DNA of 7,528 nt from Thiosulfativibrio sp964387695 (GTDB taxonomy: Bacteria > Pseudomonadota > Gammaproteobacteria > Thiomicrospirales > Thiomicrospiraceae), in NCBI GenBank assembly GCA_964387695.1, contig CAYLXI010000082.1, positions 1 to 7,528 of the forward strand, written 5' to 3'. Below, piece by piece: positions 1 through 7,420 of the stretch. The notes under the pieces were generated by a model. That model had not been told where the DNA came from. It made no database searches and saw only the letters and a list, made by a program, of their open reading frames with translations. Within the stretch, counting starts at the first letter, position 1, and each line of letters begins with the position of its first letter. The translations under genes and the position numbers were made by a program.

Positions 1-5
1 GAATT

Positions 6-137
6 AGACTGAGAAAAACGAGTCGCTATTTGTGCTGAAATGAGGCGTAATAGCTCGTTATTGCAACTAGCTATTGCAAAGAAATACAGTGAAAATATCG
101 GCTCGTTTAGCCAGTATAAAATGGCTTTAGTTATTAA
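6..137. repeat. Hairpin-forming intergenic repeat, left copy
   Basis: This non-coding stretch matches bases 7421-7521 in the same orientation. The best block is 87-122 against 7471-7506, identical at 32 of 36 positions; the proximal block 36-51 against 7421-7436 matches at 12 of 16; between them both copies have two TTGCAA sites around TAGCTA (here 61-79). The copy is also an imperfect inverted repeat of itself: the left arm from about 6 (ACGAGTCGCTATTT at 18-31) matches the reverse complement of the right arm ending about 117 (ACGAGCCGATATTT on the minus strand). That makes it resemble a small non-autonomous element or a REP-type repeat. There is no reading frame of note and no obvious target-site duplication. 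Confidence 0.7.
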
Positions 138-152
138 ATACTTTCTAGTATC

Positions 153-182
153 CCTCTGCCAAAGAGGCATTGAAATCGCCTC
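153..182 (-). terminator. Weak overlapping hairpins after thrB
   Basis: Just past the thrB stop, the minus-strand transcript reads GAGGC (182-178), nine bases, GCCTC (168-164), a five-pair stem followed only by TTT. The GCCTC arm overlaps a segment that can instead pair further on (CCTCT at 167-163 with AGAGG at 157-153). The two stems exclude each other. Neither has a convincing T-run, so this is at best a weak terminator. Confidence 0.25.
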
Positions 183-189
183 ATTAAAG

Positions 190-1119
190 TCAAAGTGATG
201 CCTCACGATGTTGTTTTAATAAATACTTAAACACATCAGGGTTTTTAATTTGGGTCATTTCACCTTCTCTTGGCAGGTGCTTGTCTTGTAAGCGAGAAAG
301 AAAAAACCGCAAAGCTCCCATTCTAAGAGCCGATGACCACGCCTGTTTTTCAGAATATTCAAAACTACGCACTGCTTGATAAGCGGCTAGTGTTGCACTC
401 ACTTTTTCTGCACTCAAAGACGAGTCTTCCAAGCGACACCAGTCATTTACCATTACGGCTAAATCATATAGCATAGCTCCATTGCAGGCATAATATAAAT
501 CAATAATCCCTGATAGTTCATTGCCATTAAATAGAGCGTTGTCACAAAATAAATCAGCATGAATAACGCTTTGAGGTAGTTTTTTCCAGTTTATATTACT
601 TTGATAGGCAATCTCTGACTCTATTAGTTGCATTTCCTCTTTTGATAAATAAGATTCAATCGTGGTGAAAGTATTTTTTATCCAAGTTAAGTCACGATCA
701 TTCTCTCTTACTTGTTGATAGTTTTTTCCTGTTAGATGAAATTTAGCTAAGTTTTTTGCCATAATTGAACACTGAGTTTTAGTTGGAATATCCACGCTAG
801 AACCTAGCAATCTTTCAACTAAGGCGGCTGGCTTGCCTTTTAGCTCTTTTAAATAATGCCCTTTTTTTGTTTGTTTAGGCAGAGCAGTCGGAATTTCATG
901 CTCTGCCATAAATGCCATAATATCAAGAAAATAAGGCAGTTCTTTAAAAGAATGGTGTTCAAAAATAGTTAAAACAAAGCGACCTTTTGTTGTCTCTACA
1001 AAATAATTAGTGTTTTCAATTCCTGCACTAATCCCCTCAAAACTAATTAATACTCCTTGCTTAAAGTCCTCTAAAAAGCTTTCTAGTTCTAATTGATTAA
1101 TTACAGTGTAAACAGACAT
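190..1119 (-). CDS. thrB: Homoserine kinase, type II (aminoglycoside-phosphotransferase fold)
   Basis: A 309-residue protein that matches the APH-fold homoserine kinases found in Pseudomonas and relatives, not the GHMP-fold ThrB of E. coli. The family phosphorylates L-homoserine with ATP to O-phosphohomoserine, the step before threonine synthase, in the cytoplasm. Seen in the sequence: an N-terminal ATP-lobe stretch GISAGIENTNYFVET at about 29-43; the catalytic loop HADLFCDN at 187-194, giving the HxDxxxxN signature with D189 and N194; the metal-binding aspartate D207 in GIIDLYY; and the family's C-terminal tail KNPDVFKYLLKQHRE at 292-306. Length is normal (family about 315) and nothing key is missing. 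The start is well supported: on the minus strand GGAAG (bases 1131-1127) lies 7 bases before the ATG. It is transcribed away from polA and appears monocistronic. Family assignment is confident; substrate specificity follows from the family. Confidence 0.93.
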   Translation of the reverse strand: MSVYTVINQLELESFLEDFKQGVLISFEGISAGIENTNYFVETTKGRFVLTIFEHHSFKELPYFLDIMAFMAEHEIPTALPKQTKKGHYLKELKGKPAALVERLLGSSVDIPTKTQCSIMAKNLAKFHLTGKNYQQVRENDRDLTWIKNTFTTIESYLSKEEMQLIESEIAYQSNINWKKLPQSVIHADLFCDNALFNGNELSGIIDLYYACNGAMLYDLAVMVNDWCRLEDSSLSAEKVSATLAAYQAVRSFEYSEKQAWSSALRMGALRFFLSRLQDKHLPREGEMTQIKNPDVFKYLLKQHREASL

Positions 1120-1233
1120 TTAAAATCTTCCAAGTAAAGGTTAAAATAGCTTCAAATAGAGTTCTGAGAGATTGTATAAAGATCTCAGCACCAATCCCCA
1201 AATCGTAATTTTAGCATAAAACCTAGGTAACTC
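1120..1233. promoter_or_regulatory. Divergent thrB/polA promoter region with a short dyad
   Basis: This 114-base gap must hold the starts of both divergent transcripts. On the plus strand TTCAAA (1151-1156) lies 18 bases from TATAAA (1175-1180), a plausible sigma70 promoter for polA. On the minus strand the same spot reads TATACAAT, a possible -10 for thrB, but I see no well-spaced -35 for it. An inverted repeat CTGAGA (1164-1169) / TCTCAG (1183-1188) brackets the candidate -10 elements. The polA ribosome-binding site is weak (TAGGTA at 1224-1229, about 4 bases before the ATG). Promoter positions are inferred from consensus only. Confidence 0.35.
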
Positions 1234-4029
1234 ATGAGTAGAATACTTCCTGAATTTAATCCCGACAGCCCGCTCATTCTTATTGATGGCTCTTCTTATT
1301 TATTTAGAGCTTTTCATGCGATGCCACCACTAACCAACTCTCAAGGCGAGCCTACAGGAGCTATTTTTGGTGTTATAAATATGATTGGCAGGCTTTTGGA
1401 ACAATACCAACCAGAGAGAATTGCGGTTATTTTTGATGCCAAGGGTAAGAATTTTCGCCATGAAATGTATCCCGAATATAAAGCTCATCGCCCCCCTATG
1501 CCAGAAGAGTTGCGTTCACAAATTCAACCTATTCACGACATTATTAAGGCGATGGGAATTTTGCTGTTAGTGATTGATGGCGTAGAAGCAGATGATGTTA
1601 TGGGCACTCTTGCCCAGCAAGCAACGGAAATAAAAATGAATTCTTTGCTCTCTACGGGTGATAAAGATATGGCACAGCTTGTTAATTCTCATATATCACT
1701 TATTAACACAATGAATGACACACTAATGACACCTGATTCTGTTTTAGAAAAATTTGGTGTTCGCCCAGATCAAATTATTGACTACCTGGCTTTAATGGGC
1801 GATAGTTCGGATAATATCCCAGGAATACCTGGTTGTGGTGCCAAAACGGCTGTTAAGTGGCTAAAATCTTTTGATAACATTGAGAGATTGGTTGAAAACT
1901 CTCCCATGATAAAAGGTAAAATTGGTGAAAAACTACGGGGTAATTTAGAGCAACTGACTCTTTCTAAACGCTTAACAACCATTAAAATAGATTGTAATTT
2001 GCCGCTACATGTTGCTGACATTAAACGCACTGAAGCAAATCTAGATGATTTGCAAATTTTGTTTAGTAGATATGACTTAAAATCTTGGTTAAATAAGGTA
2101 ATGATGGGGGTATTGCCATTTACTTCGTCTAGCGTTAAAAATCCTATTCCTGTTGAGTCGACACTTAAAAATGTTTCACATGAAACCAAAGTTTTAAAAG
2201 ACATAACAGCTAATAGTTATGAAACTATTTTCACCTGGAGCGATTTTAATATTTGGTTAAAGCGTTTAGAAAACGCCGATTATTTTGCTATTGACACTGA
2301 AACAACTTCGCTAAACATTATGGACGCTTTGATTGTTGGGATAAGTTTTGCTGCTTGTGAAAACGGGCGTAATTTGGCTGCCTACCTGCCCCTTGCTCAC
2401 GATTATGAAAACTCTCCCTCACAGCTTTCTAAAACAGAGGTACTTACTAAATTAAAGCCTCTTTTAGAAGATTGTTCGCCCAAAAAAATAGGGCAGAATT
2501 TAAAGTATGATTGGCATGTTTTTCAAAATGAAGGTATCCACTTAAATGGTATTGCATTTGATACTATGCTGGAATCTTATTGTTTAAACAGTGTTGCAAC
2601 GCGTCATAATATGGACGACTTGGCTTTAAAATATTTAAATCACCGCACCATTCATTTTGAAGAAATTGCTGGCAAGGGCAAAAAACAACTATCATTTAAT
2701 CAAATTAATATTGATATTGCCAGCCCTTATGCCGCAGAAGATGCGGATGTTACTTTACGACTACACCAAACTTTATTGCCGCAACTTTTGGCAGAAGCTA
2801 GTTTAGAAAAAGTATGCCGTGAAATAGAAATGCCCTTATTAACGGTATTGGCAACAATGGAGCGACACGGCGTTTTACTTGACAAGCAAAAGCTGTCTGA
2901 GCAGTCGATAGAGCTGGCAAAAAAGTTAACTGAACTTGAGCAAACAGCACATTTAATGGCAGGCGAAACCTTTAACCTAAATTCTTCAAAGCAATTACAA
3001 GTTATTTTATTTGAAAAACTGGAGCTGCCCATTTTAAAGAAAACCCCTAAAGGGCAAGCATCAACTGCAGAACCTGTTTTAACGGAACTGGCAGATCGAG
3101 GCCATGAAATACCTAAATTAATATTAGAGTATCGAATCCTTGCAAAACTAAAGTCAACTTACACAGACGCTTTACCCAAACAAATTAACGCTCAAACAGG
3201 ACGAGTTCACACCTCTTATCAGCAAGCTATTGCCTCAACGGGTCGATTGTCTTCAACCAATCCAAATTTACAAAATATTCCTATTCGTTCTGCAAAGGGG
3301 CGACGAATTCGCCAAGCCTTTATTGCCAAGCCTGGCTATAAACTAATGGCCGCAGATTATTCGCAGATAGAGTTGCGAATTATGGCTCACCTATCAGGCG
3401 ATGAAAGTTTATTGCAGGCTTTCTCTCAAGGCAAAGATATTCATCAAGCAACCGCCGCAGAAATATTTAACATGCCTTTAGACGAGGTTAGTATCGAGCA
3501 AAGACGAAGTGCCAAAGCCGTTAATTTTGGTTTAATTTATGGAATGTCTGCCTTTGGTCTTGCTAAGCAACTCGGCGTTGAACGCTATATTGCTCAAGAG
3601 TATATCAGCCTGTATTTTAATCGCTATCCTGGGGTAGCAAACTATATGGAATCGACCAAACAACAAGCTAGAGAAACAGGTTATGTTGAAACTTTAATGG
3701 GAAGACGACTTTATTTGCCTGATATTAATGCCAAAAATAGTCAGCTACGCCAATATGCAGAAAGAACGGCTATTAATGCCCCCATGCAAGGTACGGCTGC
3801 CGATATCATTAAAATAGCAATGAAAAATACTCAAATTTGGTTAAATTCACAAGAGTTGGACATTAAAATGCTTATGCAAGTACATGATGAACTGGTATTT
3901 GAAATAGCAGAATCTCAAGTTGAGATAATTAAGCCTCAAATTAAAAAAATAATGGAATCCGCTTTAGAGTTATCTGTGCCTTTAATTGTAGAAATAGGGA
4001 TTGGAAATAATTGGGATGAAGCTCATTAA
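1234..4029 (+). CDS. polA: DNA polymerase I with both exonuclease domains
   Basis: A 931-residue full-length Pol I, close to the 928 residues of E. coli. It fills gaps, replaces RNA primers on Okazaki fragments and resynthesises DNA in excision repair. The 5'-3' flap nuclease occupies about 10-290, with metal-ligand acids in LIDGS (D18), VIFDAK (D68), VEADD (118-121), GDKD (D143, D145) and a helix-hairpin-helix GDSSDNIPGIPGCGAKTA (189-206). The 3'-5' proofreading domain (about 330-515) keeps its active site: DTET (D354, E356), KYD (D426) and YAAED (Y499, D503). The polymerase domain (about 525-931) has motif A AADYSQIELR (D708), motif B with R757, K761, F765 and Y769, and motif C VHDE (D885). 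The variable linker at about 291-330 is the only weakly conserved part. The downstream start is 46 bases after the stop with no terminator between, so read-through into the next gene is possible. Confidence 0.98.
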   Translation: MSRILPEFNPDSPLILIDGSSYLFRAFHAMPPLTNSQGEPTGAIFGVINMIGRLLEQYQPERIAVIFDAKGKNFRHEMYPEYKAHRPPMPEELRSQIQPIHDIIKAMGILLLVIDGVEADDVMGTLAQQATEIKMNSLLSTGDKDMAQLVNSHISLINTMNDTLMTPDSVLEKFGVRPDQIIDYLALMGDSSDNIPGIPGCGAKTAVKWLKSFDNIERLVENSPMIKGKIGEKLRGNLEQLTLSKRLTTIKIDCNLPLHVADIKRTEANLDDLQILFSRYDLKSWLNKVMMGVLPFTSSSVKNPIPVESTLKNVSHETKVLKDITANSYETIFTWSDFNIWLKRLENADYFAIDTETTSLNIMDALIVGISFAACENGRNLAAYLPLAHDYENSPSQLSKTEVLTKLKPLLEDCSPKKIGQNLKYDWHVFQNEGIHLNGIAFDTMLESYCLNSVATRHNMDDLALKYLNHRTIHFEEIAGKGKKQLSFNQINIDIASPYAAEDADVTLRLHQTLLPQLLAEASLEKVCREIEMPLLTVLATMERHGVLLDKQKLSEQSIELAKKLTELEQTAHLMAGETFNLNSSKQLQVILFEKLELPILKKTPKGQASTAEPVLTELADRGHEIPKLILEYRILAKLKSTYTDALPKQINAQTGRVHTSYQQAIASTGRLSSTNPNLQNIPIRSAKGRRIRQAFIAKPGYKLMAADYSQIELRIMAHLSGDESLLQAFSQGKDIHQATAAEIFNMPLDEVSIEQRRSAKAVNFGLIYGMSAFGLAKQLGVERYIAQEYISLYFNRYPGVANYMESTKQQARETGYVETLMGRRLYLPDINAKNSQLRQYAERTAINAPMQGTAADIIKIAMKNTQIWLNSQELDIKMLMQVHDELVFEIAESQVEIIKPQIKKIMESALELSVPLIVEIGIGNNWDEAH

Positions 4030-4035
4030 TTTATT

Positions 4036-4066
4036 TGCTATAATAGCGAGTAATAACTTACTGGAA
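4036..4066 (+). promoter_or_regulatory. Extended -10 promoter and ribosome-binding site for the TraF-like gene
   Basis: TGCTATAAT at 4036-4044 is an exact extended -10 element (TGn followed by the consensus TATAAT), which does not need a good -35; none is evident at 17 bases. Transcription would begin near 4051, giving a leader of about 25 bases. GGAA at 4063-4066 lies 9 bases before the ATG at 4076 and serves as a modest Shine-Dalgarno site. Together these sit only a few bases past the polA stop and argue that the downstream gene has its own promoter and starts at 4076 rather than upstream inside polA. Confidence 0.6.
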
Positions 4067-4075
4067 ATGCTTGAA

Positions 4076-5356
4076 ATGAAAAAAACAAAACTTTTTATGG
4101 CTCTTTTTACGCTTGGGTTTACCAGCCTTAGTGTTCAAGCAGCTCCAAGTAGCTACTCTCCTATTGGTCCTAATATTGGTTATGGCGATGCCTCCAACCC
4201 CCGCACTATTTATAGTACCTTAGCTAATCCAGCCAATAATGCTTTAAGTACATCAACCGAAGAAGGTTCTCGTTTTGGACTAGGTGTTAGTGCACAGTTT
4301 CAGGTTGAGCTAGCTGGATTAGAAGGGTCAGTGAATTATTTTGATAATCATATTGAGCCGCTGTTAAATTCTAATAACGCGGCAGATTTAGCCATATTGC
4401 AAACAAATATTAATACCTACCTTACGCGACACAATCAAGGGAATTTTAGCAGTATTAACAGCATTAATGTTCCAATTTTAGTCAGAACAGATTTAATCGG
4501 TGGAGGCATTACCTTTGACTACACTAGGCAAACTGCCAGCAAAGGAACCATTATTAGAAATAATGATGTAACAGCCCTTCTTGGTGGCGACGGAAATGTA
4601 ACCATTAACCCCGGTGCAGCAGGGCTAGGGTTAAACCATAAAGAGTTGAGTGAATTTTCTCTGGGTTATGGCAGAAACTTTATGACCAATGAAAGCGGCA
4701 CTTTGTCTGCAGGATTATCAGCCCGCCACTTAAGCCTTGTTTCCAACACCCGAGCTCTTGATTTTAAAACTATTGTTGATGATAATGTTGGCGGACAAGA
4801 AAGAACAGCCTCCGATTACCTTGATGGCATGGACTCTGGTACAGCAGACAGCAACTTTACGGCAGATATTGGCATTAACTGGACGGCTCAAAACTATATG
4901 ATTGGCTTTACTGCTATGAATTTAACCGAGCCTACTTTTGATATAACAGATCGTTCCACAGGAGCTGCCCCTGTTGATTTCAGAGATTTTATTCAACCCA
5001 CTTACACGCTTAAATCGCAATATAGAGTTAGCGGACAGCTCTTTTCAGACAACCGTCATTGGAAGCTAGGTGGGTCAATTGATCTAGCACAAGCCAATGA
5101 CTTAAACAACAAAGCAACGCAGTGGTGGACTCTTGGTGCTGCCTTTGCTACAGATTCTGCTTGGTATATTCCAGATGCTCGTTTTGGGTTAAGAAGCAAT
5201 ATGGCTGGTAGTCAACAAACCTATATGAACGCTGGGGTGACGCTTGGTTTTCTTAACCTAGATTTAGCAACAACAACGCTAAACTTAAATGATGTTGCCA
5301 ATGACCAAAAAGATGCGGCTGTGATGGGTTCTGCAGGAGTTGAATTTAGTTTTTAA
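4076..5356 (+). CDS. TraF-like outer-membrane beta-barrel protein (PF13729-type), function unknown
   Basis: A 426-residue exported protein. The reading frame is open back to a TTG at 4001 inside polA, but I chose the ATG at 4076: there a classic signal peptide begins (MKKTKLF, hydrophobic stretch 6-20, likely cleavage after VQA at 22), preceded by GGAA and an extended -10. The mature part is rich in alternating Gly/aromatic strands such as SLGYGRNF (195-202), GTLSAGLSARHLSL (208-221), NYMIGFTAMNLTEPTF (273-288) and WWTLGAAFA (350-358). It ends in GVEFSF, a terminal-Phe beta-signal typical of outer-membrane barrels. This pattern resembles the family commonly labelled 'conjugal transfer protein TraF' (PF13729). 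That label misleads: no conjugation genes are near and there is no thioredoxin fold. The N-terminal GPNIGYGDASNP...LANPANNAL recalls the NPA segment of FadL/OmpP1-like barrels, so a surface channel is a guess. Family assignment is from memory of motifs, without a search. Confidence 0.75.
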   Translation: MKKTKLFMALFTLGFTSLSVQAAPSSYSPIGPNIGYGDASNPRTIYSTLANPANNALSTSTEEGSRFGLGVSAQFQVELAGLEGSVNYFDNHIEPLLNSNNAADLAILQTNINTYLTRHNQGNFSSINSINVPILVRTDLIGGGITFDYTRQTASKGTIIRNNDVTALLGGDGNVTINPGAAGLGLNHKELSEFSLGYGRNFMTNESGTLSAGLSARHLSLVSNTRALDFKTIVDDNVGGQERTASDYLDGMDSGTADSNFTADIGINWTAQNYMIGFTAMNLTEPTFDITDRSTGAAPVDFRDFIQPTYTLKSQYRVSGQLFSDNRHWKLGGSIDLAQANDLNNKATQWWTLGAAFATDSAWYIPDARFGLRSNMAGSQQTYMNAGVTLGFLNLDLATTTLNLNDVANDQKDAAVMGSAGVEFSF

Positions 5357-5416
5357 TTAAAAATTATCCAGATTTTGTTAAGCGAGAATTTTTTGTGAAT
5401 GCACAGCGGGCAAGGT

Positions 5417-5437
5417 CTGGCGCTATATGCCAGTTTT
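5417..5437 (+). terminator. Possible intrinsic terminator after the TraF-like gene
   Basis: CTGGCG (5417-5422) pairs with TGCCAG (5428-5433), six pairs including one G-U, around a five-base loop CTATA, and is followed directly by TTTT (5434-5437). The stem is short and the T-run modest, and it lies 60 bases after the stop codon, so it may be weak or coincidental. Confidence 0.38.
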
Positions 5438-5474
5438 CTAAGTAGCTATTTGGGTTTATAAATTAGGATTTAAT

Positions 5475-5496
5475 TTTTTACCAGGCCTGGTAAAAA
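5475..5496. promoter_or_regulatory. Perfect 22-base palindrome upstream of recQ, possible operator
   Basis: Each half reads TTTTTACCAGG from the outside in, and the two halves match over all 22 bases with no spacer (centre between 5485 and 5486). The centre is about 112 bases before the recQ ATG. It is not a normal terminator, because the T-run precedes the stem on both strands. A homodimeric repressor or activator site is the natural reading. A candidate promoter TTACCA (5478-5483), 18 bases, TACACT (5502-5507) would put the palindrome over its -35, but that promoter is only 4/6 in each hexamer. I cannot name the regulator: the ACC...GGT order is unlike the GGT...ACC of FadR- and PdhR-type sites. 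Confidence 0.5.
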
Positions 5497-5515
5497 TACA
5501 GTACACTTAATGCCT

Positions 5516-5541
5516 TTAGGAATTTAAGATTTAACTCCTAA
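5516..5541. repeat. Second dyad in the recQ upstream region
   Basis: TTAGGA (5516-5521) and TCCTAA (5536-5541) form an inverted repeat with a 14-base spacer that itself contains TTTAA twice. The centre lies about 43 bases from that of the 22-base palindrome, near four helical turns. With six-base arms in AT-rich DNA this can arise by chance; it is listed because of its position between the palindrome and recQ. Confidence 0.22.
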
Positions 5542-5597
5542 GCTATCTGTATCGTGCAAAATTATCAACCATATAAACTTACCCTTGAACTGAATTC

Positions 5598-7400
5598 ATG
5601 ATTATTTCCCCTGCTTTAGATGTTTTACAAACTACTTTTGGTTACGACTCTTTTCGCTCCCAACAATCTGAAATTATTGACGATATTTTACAAGGTAAAG
5701 ACTGCTTTGCTTTAATGCCTACAGGCGGTGGTAAATCTATTTGCTATCAAATTCCTGCCCTTATTCTTCCAGGAACCGCAATAGTGGTTTCCCCTCTTAT
5801 TGCCCTGATGCAAGATCAAGTGTCTTCCCTTAAATGTAATGGTGTTAAAGCAGATTATTATAATTCTAGCCTTGATTCAGAAACGGCTAATCAGGTATTG
5901 ACCAAGCTATACAGAGGGCAATTAGATTTACTCTATGTTTCGCCAGAACGCCTACTAAACCCTGTTTTTTTACAAGGTTTACAAGATCTAAACATTGCTT
6001 TATTTGCCATAGATGAAGCACATTGTATTTCACAGTGGGGGCATAATTTTCGTCCAGAATATCAACAAATTGGCAGCCTTAGAGAGATTTTTCCTCAAGT
6101 ACCTTTTATCGCTTTAACAGCCACTGCAGATCAAGTTACTCGCCAAGATATTTTAGAAAAGTTAAATTTATTTCAGCCCAAAACCCATATCAGTAGCTTT
6201 GATAGACCTAATATTCGCTATACAGTTTTAGAAAAACACCAGCCTGCCAAACAACTGCTTAATTTTTTGCAAGAACATGTCGATGAAAGTGGCATTATCT
6301 ACGCCTTAAGTCGAAAAAAAGTAGAAGAAGTGGCAGAAAAACTTAAAGTTGAAGGTTGGAATGCAGAGGCTTATCATGCAGGATTGCCTGCTAAAATTCG
6401 TCAATCAGTACATCAAAAGTTTATTCGCGACGAAGTCGATATAGTGGTGGCAACGGTTGCTTTTGGCATGGGAATAGACAAGCCTAATGTGCGTTTTGTT
6501 GTCCACTATGACCTGCCTAAAAACATTGAAGGCTATTACCAAGAAACAGGTAGAGCTGGGCGTGATGGTTTGTCTTCTGAAGCTTTGTTGTTGTTTGGTA
6601 TGCAAGATGTTGGCACGGCTAAATATTTTATTAATCAAATCACCAATGAAGATCAACGCATGTTAGAGAATTTTAAACTTTCTAGCATGATTAGTTTTGC
6701 CGAGGCACAAAACTGTCGCCGTAATGTTTTGCTTAACTATTTTAGTGAACCCAGCAACAAAGCTTGTGGTAACTGTGATGTCTGCCTTAATCCCCCTACT
6801 TTATTTGATGGTAAAGTTCCAGCACAAAAAGCTTTATCCTGTGTTTATAGACTGAAGCAATCTTTTGGCATCAAACATGTCATTGATGTGTTAAGAGGAA
6901 TGGATAATGAACGCATTCGTAACCTAAAGCATAATGAATTGAGTACCTATGCAATTGGTAAAGATTTTTCGGCTCATGAATGGAATAGCATTTTTCGTCA
7001 ACTGATTCATCTTGGCTATTTGTACCAAGACATTCAAAATTATTCTGTTTTAAAGTTCACGACTCTTTCTGGTGACATGATGAAAGGTAAAATAGAATGC
7101 CAACTGGCTTTTCCAAAAAAACCTTCTAAAACAAATAAACAAAGTAAAAACACAATATCTTCTAAAGATTCTTTGTTAGACAAAGATTTAGACTTGTTTG
7201 AAGAATTGCGTCGCCTACGAAAAGATATTGCAGATATGGAAGACATTCCCGCTTATCAAGTTTTTGGCGACGCAACCTTAGTTGAAATTGCTAAACAACG
7301 CCCTCAAAATGATGCAGAATTTTTAAAAGTTAACGGCGTCGGTGAAATGAAACTGGCTCGCTTTGGATTTGAATTTTTAAATTTTTTACGCCAATATTAA
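5598..7400 (+). CDS. recQ: ATP-dependent 3'-5' DNA helicase RecQ
   Basis: A 600-residue RecQ, close to the 609 of E. coli. The family unwinds DNA 3' to 5' in RecF-pathway recombination, repair of stalled forks and suppression of illegitimate recombination. Order of domains: motif 0 FGYDSFRSQQ (14-23); Walker A PTGGGKS (41-47, K46); DEAH (139-142) followed by the aromatic-rich loop CISQWGHNFRPEY (143-155); motif III ALTATAD (172-178); motif V-VI region ending QETGRAGRDG (315-324). The zinc site has all four cysteines, C373, C390, C393 and C396, with the same spacing as E. coli. A winged-helix domain covers about 405-505, a Lys/Ser/Thr-rich linker about 506-530, and an HRDC domain 532-600, where LFEELRRLRK and FLKVNGVGEMKLARFG are recognisable. 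The start matches the family's N-terminus, but no clear Shine-Dalgarno site precedes it. It is separated by 241 bases from the gene before and is probably transcribed alone. Confidence 0.97.
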   Translation: MIISPALDVLQTTFGYDSFRSQQSEIIDDILQGKDCFALMPTGGGKSICYQIPALILPGTAIVVSPLIALMQDQVSSLKCNGVKADYYNSSLDSETANQVLTKLYRGQLDLLYVSPERLLNPVFLQGLQDLNIALFAIDEAHCISQWGHNFRPEYQQIGSLREIFPQVPFIALTATADQVTRQDILEKLNLFQPKTHISSFDRPNIRYTVLEKHQPAKQLLNFLQEHVDESGIIYALSRKKVEEVAEKLKVEGWNAEAYHAGLPAKIRQSVHQKFIRDEVDIVVATVAFGMGIDKPNVRFVVHYDLPKNIEGYYQETGRAGRDGLSSEALLLFGMQDVGTAKYFINQITNEDQRMLENFKLSSMISFAEAQNCRRNVLLNYFSEPSNKACGNCDVCLNPPTLFDGKVPAQKALSCVYRLKQSFGIKHVIDVLRGMDNERIRNLKHNELSTYAIGKDFSAHEWNSIFRQLIHLGYLYQDIQNYSVLKFTTLSGDMMKGKIECQLAFPKKPSKTNKQSKNTISSKDSLLDKDLDLFEELRRLRKDIADMEDIPAYQVFGDATLVEIAKQRPQNDAEFLKVNGVGEMKLARFGFEFLNFLRQY

Positions 7401-7420
7401 GGAAGAGCTTAATAACTGAT

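Noticed and set aside
1782..2204. 140-residue open frame on the minus strand inside polA
   Set aside because: It lies opposite the conserved nuclease and linker region of polA, shows no recognisable family, and has the composition expected of a shadow frame.
2727..3032. 101-residue open frame on the minus strand inside polA
   Set aside because: Opposite conserved polA codons, Ser/Cys-rich composition typical of antisense frames, no supporting start signal.
4076..5356. Conjugative transfer locus suggested by the TraF-like label
   Set aside because: No other tra, relaxase or type IV secretion gene lies nearby, and the protein features are those of an outer-membrane barrel.
5398..5460. Short frames (ATG at about 5398, 20 codons; GTG slightly upstream, 16 codons) in the gap before recQ
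   Set aside because: No clear ribosome-binding site, very short, and they run through the possible terminator hairpin.
5475..5496. Palindrome upstream of recQ as an intrinsic terminator or LexA box
   Set aside because: The T-run precedes the stem on both strands, and the sequence does not match CTGT-N8-ACAG.
5357..5597. A small RNA such as Spot 42 (spf), found near polA in enterics
   Set aside because: No strong promoter followed by a structured RNA and a good terminator is visible, and the gap is not directly beside polA.
6405..6656. 83-residue open frame on the minus strand inside recQ
   Set aside because: Overlaps the helicase motif V-VI region of an intact recQ and resembles no known protein.
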